The notes beneath the pieces are model-generated. The model was not told where the DNA came from, searched no databases, and was given only the letters and a program-made list of their open reading frames with translations. Position numbers and translations under genes: made by a program. Below, piece after piece: positions 50,007 to 61,400 of a stretch of 64,000 bases of DNA. Every line of letters begins with the position of its first letter. Within the stretch, counting starts at the first letter, position 1. Source of the stretch: Ptiloglossa arizonensis (Eukaryota > Arthropoda > Insecta > Hymenoptera > Colletidae); the NCBI RefSeq assembly GCF_051014685.1, contig NW_027478536.1, positions 992,001 through 1,056,000 on the forward strand, given 5' to 3'.

Positions 50007-52484
50007 CCTTTGTAGTTATTGGTTTCGAGTATCAGACTTGCGAAAATTTTGATGGTTTCTCAACCATTCCTTAACTTCGAATTCCCATATCTCGCGAACG
50101 GATTGACGAACTCGAGAAATTCGTGTTGCATCTGAAAGTAGAATCCCGCACGATTACAACGGCATGTGTATTTTTCCCCTAGGCATTTTTAGTTATTGGT
50201 TTCGGGAATCAGACATGCGAAAATTTTGATGGTTTCTCAACCATTCCTTAACTTAAATCTCCCATATCTCGCGAACGAATTGACGAGTTCGAGAAATTCT
50301 TGTTGCATCTGAAAGCAGAAACTCGCCCGATTACAACGGTATGTGTATTTTTCCCCTAGGCCTTGTAGTTATTGGATTCGGGAATCAGACTTGCGAAAAT
50401 TTTGATGGTTGCTCAACCATTCCTTAACTTCAAACTCCCATATCTCGCGAACGGATTGACGAACTCGAGAAATTGCTGTTCCATCAGAAAGTTGAAACTC
50501 GCCCGATTACAATGGTGTGTGTACTTTTCCCCTAGGCCATAGTAGTTATTGGTTTCGAGTATCAGACTTGCGAAAATTTTGATGGTTGCTCAAGCGTTCA
50601 TTAACTTTTAAACTCCCATATCTCGCGAACGGATTGACGAACTCGAGAAATTCCTGTTGCATCTGAAAGTAGAAACTCGCCCGGTAACAATGGTGTGTGT
50701 ACTTTTCCCCTAGGCCATTGTAGTTATTGGTTTCGGGAATCAGACTTGCGAATATTTTGATGGTTTCTCAACCATTCCTCAACTTCTAACTCCCATATCT
50801 CGCGAACGGATTGACGATCTCGAGAAATTCCTGTTGCATCTGAATGTAGAAACTCGCCCGATTACACTGTTGTGTGTACTTTTCCCCTAGGCCATTCCAG
50901 TTATTGGTTTCGAGTATCAGACCAGCGAAAATTTTGATGGTTTATCAACCATTCCTTAACTTCAAACTCCCATATCTCGCGAACAGATTGACGAACTCGA
51001 GAAATTCCTGTTGCATCTGAAAGTAGAAACTCGCCCGATTACAATGGTGTGTGTACTTTTCCCCTAGGCCATAGTAGTTATTGGTTTCGAGTATCAGACT
51101 TGCGAAAATTTTGATGGTTGCTCAAGCGTTCCTTAACTTCAAACTCCCATATCTCGCGAACGGATTGACGAACTCGAGAAATTCCTGTTGCATCTGAAAT
51201 TAGAAACTCGCACGATTACAGAGGTATGTGTATTCTTCCCCTAGGCCTTTGTAGTTATTGTTTTCGGGAATCAGGCTTGCGAAAATTTTGATGGTTTCTC
51301 AACCATTCCTTAACATCTAACTCCCATATCTCGCGAACGGATTGACGAACTCGAGAAGGTCCTGTTGCATCTGAAAGTACAAAGGCGCCCGATTACATTG
51401 GTGTGTGTACTTTTCCGCTAGGCCATTCCAGTTATTGGTTTCGAGTATCAGACCAGAGAAAATTTTGATGGTTTCTCAGCCATTCCTTAACTTCGAACTC
51501 ACATATCTCGCGAACAGATTGACGAACTCGAGAAATTCCTGTTGCATCTGAAAGTAGAAACTCGCCCGATTACAATGGTGTGTGTACTTTTCCCCTAGGC
51601 CATAGTAGTTATTGGTTTCGAGTATCAGACTTGCGAAAATTTTGATGGTTGCTCAAGCGTTCATTAACTTTTAAACTCCCATATCTCGCGAACGGATTGA
51701 CGATCTCGAGAAATTCCTGTTGCATCTGAAAGTAGAAACTCGCCCGATTACAATGGTGTGTGTACTTTTCCCGTAGGCCATTCCAGTTATTGGTTTCGAG
51801 TATCAGACCAGCGAAAATTTTGATGGTTTCTCAACCATTCCTTAACTTCAAACTCCCATATCTCGCGAACAGATTGACGAACTCGAGAAATTGCTGTTGC
51901 ATCTGAAAGTAGAAACTCGCCCGATTACAATGGTGTGTGTACTTTTCCCCTAGGCCATAGTAGTTATTGGTTTCGAGTATCAGACTTGCGAAAATTTTGA
52001 TGGTTGCTCAAGCGTTCCTTAACTTCAAATTCCCATATCTCGCGAACGGATTGACGAACTCGAGAAATTCCTGTTGCATCTGAAAGTAGAAACTCGCCCG
52101 ATTACACTGTTGTGTGTACTTTTCCCTAGGCCATTCCAGTTATTGGTTTCGAGTATCAGACCAGCGAAAATTTTGATGGTTTCTTAACCATTCCTTAATT
52201 TCAAACTCCCATATCTCGCGAACGGATCGACGAACTCGAGGAATTCGTGTTGCATCTGAAAGTAGAAACTCGCCCGATTACAGCGGTATGTTTATTTTTC
52301 CCCTATGCCTTTGTAGTTATTGGTTTCGAGTATCAGACATGCGAAAATTTTGATGGTTTCTCAACCATCCCTTAACTTCGAACTCCCATATCTCGCGAAC
52401 GGATTGACGAACTCGAGAAATTCCTGTTGCATCTGAAATTAGAAACTCGCCCGATTACAACTGTATGTGTATTTTTCCCCTATG
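50007..52484. repeat. 14-mer HOR, tandem copy 1
   Basis: 2478 bp (14 x 177), followed immediately by a second copy. The ATTAACTTTTAAAC marker is at 50600 and 53078, and at 51663 and 54141; both pairs are 2478 bp apart. Few differences were noticed. Confidence 0.88.
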
Positions 52485-54962
52485 CCTTTGTAGTTATTGG
52501 TTTCGAGTATCAGACTTGCGAAAATTTTGATGGTTTCTCAACCATTCCTTAACTTCGAATTCCCATATCTCGCGAACGGATTGACGAACTCGAGAAATTC
52601 GTGTTGCATCTGAAAGTAGAATCCCGCACGATTACAACGGCATGTGTATTTTTCCCCTAGGCATTTTTAGTTATTGGTTTCGGGAATCAGACATGCGAAA
52701 ATTTTGATGGTTTCTCAACCATTCCTTAACTTAAATCTCCCATATCTCGCGAACGAATTGACGAGTTCGAGAAATTCTTGTTGCATCTGAAAGCAGAAAC
52801 TCGCCCGATTACAACGGTATGTGTATTTTTCCCCTAGGCCTTGTAGTTATTGGATTCGGGAATCAGACTTGCGAAAATTTTGATGGTTGCTCAACCATTC
52901 CTTAACTTCAAACTCCCATATCTCGCGAACGGATTGACGAACTCGAGAAATTGCTGTTCCATCAGAAAGTTGAAACTCGCCCGATTACAATGGTGTGTGT
53001 ACTTTTCCCCTAGGCCATAGTAGTTATTGGTTTCGAGTATCAGACTTGCGAAAATTTTGATGGTTGCTCAAGCGTTCATTAACTTTTAAACTCCCATATC
53101 TCGCGAACGGATTGACGAACTCGAGAAATTCCTGTTGCATCTGAAAGTAGAAACTCGCCCGGTAACAATGGTGTGTGTACTTTTCCCCTAGGCCATTGTA
53201 GTTATTGGTTTCGGGAATCAGACTTGCGAATATTTTGATGGTTTCTCAACCATTCCTCAACTTCTAACTCCCATATCTCGCGAACGGATTGACGATCTCG
53301 AGAAATTCCTGTTGCATCTGAATGTAGAAACTCGCCCGATTACACTGTTGTGTGTACTTTTCCCCTAGGCCATTCCAGTTATTGGTTTCGAGTATCAGAC
53401 CAGCGAAAATTTTGATGGTTTATCAACCATTCCTTAACTTCAAACTCCCATATCTCGCGAACAGATTGACGAACTCGAGAAATTCCTGTTGCATCTGAAA
53501 GTAGAAACTCGCCCGATTACAATGGTGTGTGTACTTTTCCCCTAGGCCATAGTAGTTATTGGTTTCGAGTATCAGACTTGCGAAAATTTTGATGGTTGCT
53601 CAAGCGTTCCTTAACTTCAAACTCCCATATCTCGCGAACGGATTGACGAACTCGAGAAATTCCTGTTGCATCTGAAATTAGAAACTCGCACGATTACAGA
53701 GGTATGTGTATTCTTCCCCTAGGCCTTTGTAGTTATTGTTTTCGGGAATCAGGCTTGCGAAAATTTTGATGGTTTCTCAACCATTCCTTAACATCTAACT
53801 CCCATATCTCGCGAACGGATTGACGAACTCGAGAAGGTCCTGTTGCATCTGAAAGTACAAAGGCGCCCGATTACATTGGTGTGTGTACTTTTCCGCTAGG
53901 CCATTCCAGTTATTGGTTTCGAGTATCAGACCAGAGAAAATTTTGATGGTTTCTCAGCCATTCCTTAACTTCGAACTCACATATCTCGCGAACAGATTGA
54001 CGAACTCGAGAAATTCCTGTTGCATCTGAAAGTAGAAACTCGCCCGATTACAATGGTGTGTGTACTTTTCCCCTAGGCCATAGTAGTTATTGGTTTCGAG
54101 TATCAGACTTGCGAAAATTTTGATGGTTGCTCAAGCGTTCATTAACTTTTAAACTCCCATATCTCGCGAACGGATTGACGATCTCGAGAAATTCCTGTTG
54201 CATCTGAAAGTAGAAACTCGCCCGATTACAATGGTGTGTGTACTTTTCCCGTAGGCCATTCCAGTTATTGGTTTCGAGTATCAGACCAGCGAAAATTTTG
54301 ATGGTTTCTCAACCATTCCTTAACTTCAAACTCCCATATCTCGCGAACAGATTGACGAACTCGAGAAATTGCTGTTGCATCTGAAAGTAGAAACTCGCCC
54401 GATTACAATGGTGTGTGTACTTTTCCCCTAGGCCATAGTAGTTATTGGTTTCGAGTATCAGACTTGCGAAAATTTTGATGGTTGCTCAAGCGTTCCTTAA
54501 CTTCAAATTCCCATATCTCGCGAACGGATTGACGAACTCGAGAAATTCCTGTTGCATCTGAAAGTAGAAACTCGCCCGATTACACTGTTGTGTGTACTTT
54601 TCCCTAGGCCATTCCAGTTATTGGTTTCGAGTATCAGACCAGCGAAAATTTTGATGGTTTCTTAACCATTCCTTAATTTCAAACTCCCATATCTCGCGAA
54701 CGGATCGACGAACTCGAGGAATTCGTGTTGCATCTGAAAGTAGAAACTCGCCCGATTACAGCGGTATGTTTATTTTTCCCCTATGCCTTTGTAGTTATTG
54801 GTTTCGAGTATCAGACATGCGAAAATTTTGATGGTTTCTTAACCATCCCTTAACTTCGAACTCCCATATCTCGCGAACGGATTGACGAACTCGAGAAATT
54901 CCTGTTGCATCTGAAATTAGAAACTCGCCCGATTACAACTGTATGTGTATTTTTCCCCTATG
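52485..54962. repeat. 14-mer HOR, tandem copy 2
   Basis: Second copy, offset 2478 from the first. The match is lost at about 54990, where CAGACTTGCG becomes CAGAATTGCG. Its second half is also the first unit of the 12-mer repeat that follows, so the two periodicities are nested. Confidence 0.88.
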
Positions 54963-55473
54963 CCTTTGTAGTTATTGGTTTCGAGTATCAGAATTGCGAA
55001 AATTTTGATGGTTTCTCAACCATTCCTTAACTTCAAACTCCCATATCTCGCGAACGGATTGACGAACACGAGAAATTCCTATTGCATCTTTAAGCAGAAA
55101 CTCGCCCGATTTCAACGGAATGTGTACTTTTCCCCTAGGCAATTCCAGTTATTGGTTTCGGGTATCAGACTTGCGAAAATTTTGATGGTTTCTTAACAAT
55201 TCCTTATCTTCAACTTCCCATATTTCGCGAACGAATTGACGAACTCGAGAAATTCCTGTTGCATCTGAAAGCAGAAACTCGCCCGATTACAATGGTGTGT
55301 GTATTTTTCCCCTAGGCCATAGTAGTTATTGGTTTCGAGTATCAGACTTGCGAAAATTTTGATGGTTTCTCACCCATTCCTTAACTTCGAACTCCCATAT
55401 CTCGCGAATGGATTGACGAACTCGAGAAATTCCTGTTGCATCTGAAAGTAGAAACTCGCCCGATTACAACGGT
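53350..55473. repeat. 12-mer HOR, tandem copy 1
   Basis: 2124 bp (12 x 177). The TTTAAGCAGAAACTCGCCCG monomer begins its open frame at 54975 here and at 57099 in the next copy, 2124 bp apart. The ATTAACTTTTAAAC marker is at 54141 and 56265. Confidence 0.88.
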
Positions 55474-57597
55474 ATGTGTACTTTTCCCCTAGGCCATTCC
55501 AGTTATTGGTTTCGAGTATCAGACCAGCGAAAATTTTGATGGTTTATCAACCATTCCTTAACTTCAAACTCCCATATCTCGCGAACAGATTGACGAACTC
55601 GAGAAATTCCTGTTGCATCTGAAAGTAGAAACTCGCCCGATTACAATGGTGTGTGTACTTTTCCCCTAGGCCATAGTAGTTATTGGTTTCGAGTATCAGA
55701 CTTGCGAAAATTTTGATGGTTGCTCAAGCGTTCCTTAACTTCAAACTCCCATATCTCGCGAACGGATTGACGAACTCGAGAAATTCCTGTTGCATCTGAA
55801 ATTAGAAACTCGCACGATTACAGAGGTATGTGTATTCTTCCCCTAGGCCTTTGTAGTTATTGTTTTCGGGAATCAGGCTTGCGAAAATTTTGATGGTTTC
55901 TCAACCATTCCTTAACATCTAACTCCCATATCTCGCGAACGGATTGACGAACTCGAGAAGGTCCTGTTGCATCTGAAAGTACAAAGGCGCCCGATTACAT
56001 TGGTGTGTGTACTTTTCCGCTAGGCCATTCCAGTTATTGGATTCGAGTATCAGACCAGAGAAAATTTTGATGGTTTCTCAGCCATTCCTTAACTTCGAAC
56101 TCACATATCTCGCGAACAGATTGACGAACTCGAGAAATTCCTGTTGCATCTGAAAGTAGAAACTCGCCCGATTACAATGGTGTGTGTACTTTTCCCCTAG
56201 GCCATAGTAGTTATTGGTTTCGAGTATCAGACTTGCGAAAATTTTGATGGTTGCTCAAGCGTTCATTAACTTTTAAACTCCCATATCTCGCGAACGGATT
56301 GACGATCTCGAGAAATTCCTGTTGCATCTGAAAGTAGAAACTCGCCCGATTACAATGGTGTGTGTACTTTTCCCGTAGGCCATTCCAGTTATTGGTTTCG
56401 AGTATCAGACCAGCGAAAATTTTGATGGTTTCTCAACCATTCCTTAACTTCAAACTCCCATATCTCGCGAACAGATTGACGAACTCGAGAAATTGCTGTT
56501 GCATCTGAAAGTAGAAACTCGCCCGATTACAATGGTGTGTGTACTTTTCCCCTAGGCCATAGTAGTTATTGGTTTCGAGTATCAGACTTGCGAAAATTTT
56601 GATGGTTGCTCAAGCGTTCCTTAACTTCAAATTCCCATATCTCGCGAACGGATTGACGAACTCGAGAAATTCCTGTTGCATCTGAAAGTAGAAACTCGCC
56701 CGATTACACTGTTGTGTGTACTTTTCCCTAGGCCATTCCAGTTATTGGTTTCGAGTATCAGACCAGCGAAAATTTTGATGGTTTCTTAACCATTCCTTAA
56801 TTTCAAACTCCCATATCTCGCGAACGGATCGACGAACTCGAGGAATTCGTGTTGCATCTGAAAGTAGAAACTCGCCCGATTACAGCGGTATGTTTATTTT
56901 TCCCCTATGCCTTTGTAGTTATTGGTTTCGAGTATCAGACATGCGAAAATTTTGATGGTTTCTTAACCATCCCTTAACTTCGAACTCCCATATCTCGCGA
57001 ACGGATTGACGAACTCGAGAAATTCCTGTTGCATCTGAAATTAGAAACTCGCCCGATTACAACTGTATGTGTATTTTTCCCCTATGCCTTTGTAGTTATT
57101 GGTTTCGAGTATCAGAATTGCGAAAATTTTGATGGTTTCTCAACCATTCCTTAACTTCAAACTCCCATATCTCGCGAACGGATTGACGAACACGAGAAAT
57201 TCCTATTGCATCTTTAAGCAGAAACTCGCCCGATTTCAACGGAATGTGTACTTTTCCCCTAGGCAATTCCAGTTATTGGTTTCGGGTATCAGACTTGCGA
57301 AAATTTTGATGGTTTCTTAACAATTCCTTATCTTCAACTTCCCATATTTCGCGAACGAATTGACGAACTCGAGAAATTCCTGTTGCATCTGAAAGCAGAA
57401 ACTCGCCCGATTACAATGGTGTGTGTATTTTTCCCCTAGGCCATAGTAGTTATTGGTTTCGAGTATCAGACTTGCGAAAATTTTGATGGTTTCTCACCCA
57501 TTCCTTAACTTCGAACTCCCATATCTCGCGAATGGATTGACGAACTCGAGAAATTCCTGTTGCATCTGAAAGTAGAAACTCGCCCGATTACAACGGT
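55474..57597. repeat. 12-mer HOR, tandem copy 2
   Basis: Second 2124-bp unit. One private change noticed is TTGGATTCGAG at about 56038 against TTGGTTTCGAG. It then continues into 57600-58476, which matches 49635-50511 instead, so the two HOR orders were joined here. Confidence 0.88.
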
Positions 57598-58476
57598 ATG
57601 TGTATTTCTCCCCTAGGCCATTGTAGTTATTGGTTTCGAGTATCAGACATGCGAAAATTTTGATGGTTTCTTAACCATCCCTTAACTTCGAACTCCCATA
57701 TCTCGCGAACGGATTGACGAACTCGAGAAATTCCTGTTGCATCTGAAATTAGAAACTCGCCCGATTACAACTGTATGTGTATTTTTCCCCTATGCCTTTG
57801 TAGTTATTGGTTTCGAGTATCAGAATTGCGAAAATTTTGATGGTTTCTCAACGATTCCTTAACTTCAAACTCCCATATCTCGCGAACGGATTGACGAACA
57901 CGAGAAAAACCTATTGCATCTGAAAGCAGAAACTCGCCCGATGACAATGGTATGTGTATTTTTCCCCTAGGCCTTTGTAGTTATTGGTTTCGAGTATCAG
58001 ACTTGCGAAAATTTTGATGGTTTCTCAACCATTCCTTAACTTCGAATTCCCATATCTCGCGAACGGATTGACGAACTCGAGAAATTCGTGTTGCATCTGA
58101 AAGTAGAATCCCGCACGATTACAACGGCATGTGTATTTTTCCCCTAGGCATTTTTAGTTATTGGTTTCGGGAATCAGACATGCGAAAATTTTGATGGTTT
58201 CTCAACCATTCCTTAACTTAAATCTCCCATATCTCGCGAACGAATTGACGAGTTCGAGAAATTCTTGTTGCATCTGAAAGCAGAAACTCGCCCGATTACA
58301 ACGGTATGTGTATTTTTCCCCTAGGCCTTGTAGTTATTGGATTCGGGAATCAGACTTGCGAAAATTTTGATGGTTGCTCAACCATTCCTTAACTTCAAAC
58401 TCCCATATCTCGCGAACGGATTGACGAACTCGAGAAATTGCTGTTCCATCAGAAAGTTGAAACTCGCCCGATTACA

Positions 58477-61400
58477 ACTGTGTGTGTATTTTTCCCCTGG
58501 GCCTTTGTAGTTATTGGTTTCGGGAATCAGACTTGCGAAAATTTTGATGGTTGCTCAAGCGTTCCTTAACTTCAAACTCCCATATCTCGCGAACGGATTG
58601 ACGAACTCGAGAAATTCCTGTTGCATCTGGAGGTAGAAACTCGCCCGATTACAGTGGTGTGTGTACTTTTCCCCTAGGCCATAGTAGTTATTGGTTTCGA
58701 GTATCAGACTTGCGAAAATTTTGATGGTTTCTCACCCATTCCTTAACTTCGAACTCCCATATCTCGCGAACGGATTGACGAACTCGAGAAATTGCTGTTG
58801 CATCTGAAAGTAGAAACTCGCCCGATTACAATGGTGTGTGTACTTTTCCCCTAGGCCATAGTAGTTATTGGTTTCGAGTATCAGACTTGCGAAAATTTTG
58901 ATGGTTGCTCAAGCGTTCATTAACTTCAAACTCCCATATCTCGCGAACGGATTGACGAACTCGAGAAATTCCTGTTGCATCTGAAAGTAGAAACTCGCCC
59001 GGTAACAATGGTGTGTGTACTTTTCCCCTAGGCCATTGTAGTTATTGGTTTCGGGAATCAGACTTGCGAATATTTTGATGGTTTCTCAACCATTCCTTAA
59101 CTTCTAACTCCCATATCTCGCGAACGGATTGACGATCTCGAGAAATTCCTGTTGCATCTGAATGTAGAAACTCGCCCGATTACAATGGTGTGTGTACTTT
59201 TCCCGTAGGCCATTCCAGTTATTGGTTTCGAGTATCAGACCAGCGAAAATTTTGATGGTTTCTCAACCATTCCTTAACTTCAAACTCCCATATCTCGCGA
59301 ACAGATTGACGAATTCGAGAAATTGCTGTTGCATCTGAAAGTAGAAACTCGCCCGATTACAATGGTGTGTGTACTTTTCCCCTAGGCCATAGTAGTTATT
59401 GGTTTCGAGTATCAGACTTGCGAAAATTTTGATGGTTGCTCAAGCGTTCATTAACTTCAAACTCCCATATCTCGCGAACGGATTGACGAACTCGAGAAAT
59501 TCCTGTTGCATCTGAAAGTAGAAACTCGCCCGGTAACAATGGTGTGTGTACTTTTCCCCTAGGCCATTGTAGTTATTGGTTTCGGGGATCAGACTTGCGA
59601 ATATTTTGATGGTTTCTCAACCATTCCTTAACTTCTAACTCCCATATCTCGCGAACGGATTGACGATCTCGAGAAATTCCTGTTGCATCTGAATGTAGAA
59701 ACTCGCCCGATTACACTGTTGTGTGTACTTTTCCCCTAGGCCATTCCAGTTATTGGTTTCGAGTATCAGACCAGCGAAAATTTTGATGGTTTATCAACCA
59801 TTCCTTAACTTCAAACTCCCATATCTCGCGAACGGATTGACGAACTCGAGAAGGTCCTGTTGCATCTGAAAGTACAAAGGCGCCCGATTACATTGGTGTG
59901 TGTACTTTTCCGCTAGGCCATTCCAGTTATTGGTTTCGAGTATCAGACCAGAGAAAATTTTGATGGTTTCTCAGCCATTCGTTAACTTCGAACTCACATA
60001 TCTCGCGAACGGATTGACGAACTCGAGAAATTCGTGTTGCATCTGAAAGTAGAAACCCGCACGATTACAACGGCATGTGTATTTTTCCTCTAGGCCTTTG
60101 TAGTTATTGGTTTCGGAAATCAGACTTGCGAATATATTGATTGTTTCTCAACCATTCCTTAACTTCTAACTCCCATATCTCGCGAACGGTTTGACGATCT
60201 CGAGAAATTCCTGTTGCATCTGAATGTAGAAACTCGCCCGATTACAATGGTGTCTGTACTTTTCCCCTAGGCCTTTGTAGATATTGGTTTCGAGTATCAG
60301 ACTTGCGAAAATTTTGATGGTTGCTCAAGCGTTCCTTAACTTCAAACTCCCATATCTCGCGAACGGATTGACGAACTCGAGAAATTCCTGTTGCATCTGA
60401 AAGTAGAAACTCGCCCGGTAACAATGGTGTGTGTACTTTTCCCCTAGGCCATAGTAGTTATTGGTTTCGAGTATCAGACTTGCGAAAATTTTGATGGTTT
60501 CTCAGCCATTCCTTAACTTCGAACTCCCATATCTCGCGAACGGATTAACGAACTCGAAATATTCCTGTGGCATCTGAAAGTAGAAACTCGCCCCATTACA
60601 ATGTTGTGTGTACTTTTCTCCTAGGCCATTCCAGTTATTGGTTTCGAGTATCAGATCAGCGAAAATTTTGATGTTTTCTCATCCATTCCTTAACGTCAAA
60701 CTCCCATATCTCGCGAACGGATTGACGAACTCGAGAAATTCCTATTGCATCTGAAAGTAGAAACTCGCCCGATTACAACGGTATGTGTATTTTTCCCCTA
60801 GGCCTTTGTAGTTATTGTTTTCGGGAATCAGACTTGCGAAAATTTTGATGGTTGCTCAACCATTTCTTAAGTTCAAACTCCCATATCTCGCGAACGAATT
60901 GACGAACTCGAGAAATTCTTGTTGCATCTGAAAGCAGAAACTCGCCCGATTGCAACGGTATGTGTATTTTTGCCCTAGGCCATTCCATTTTTTGTTTTCG
61001 AGTATCAGACCAGCGAAATTTTTGATGGTTTCTCAACCATTCCTTATCTTCTAACTCCCGTATCTCGCGAACGGATTGACGAACTCGAGAAATTCCTGTT
61101 GCATCTGAAAGTAGAAAGTCGCCCGATTACAATGGTGTGTGTACTTTTCCGCTAGGCCATTCCAGTTATTGGTTTCGAGTATCAGACCAGAGAAAATTTT
61201 GATGGATTCTCAACCATTCCTTAACTTCAAACTCCCATATATCGCGAACGGATTGACGAACTCGAGAAATTGCTGTTCCATCTGAAAGCAGGAACTCGCC
61301 CGATTACACCGGTATGTGTATTTTTCCTCTAGGCCTTTGTAGTTATTGGTTTCGGAAATCAGTCTTGCGAATATTTTGATTGTTTCTCAACCATTCCTTA

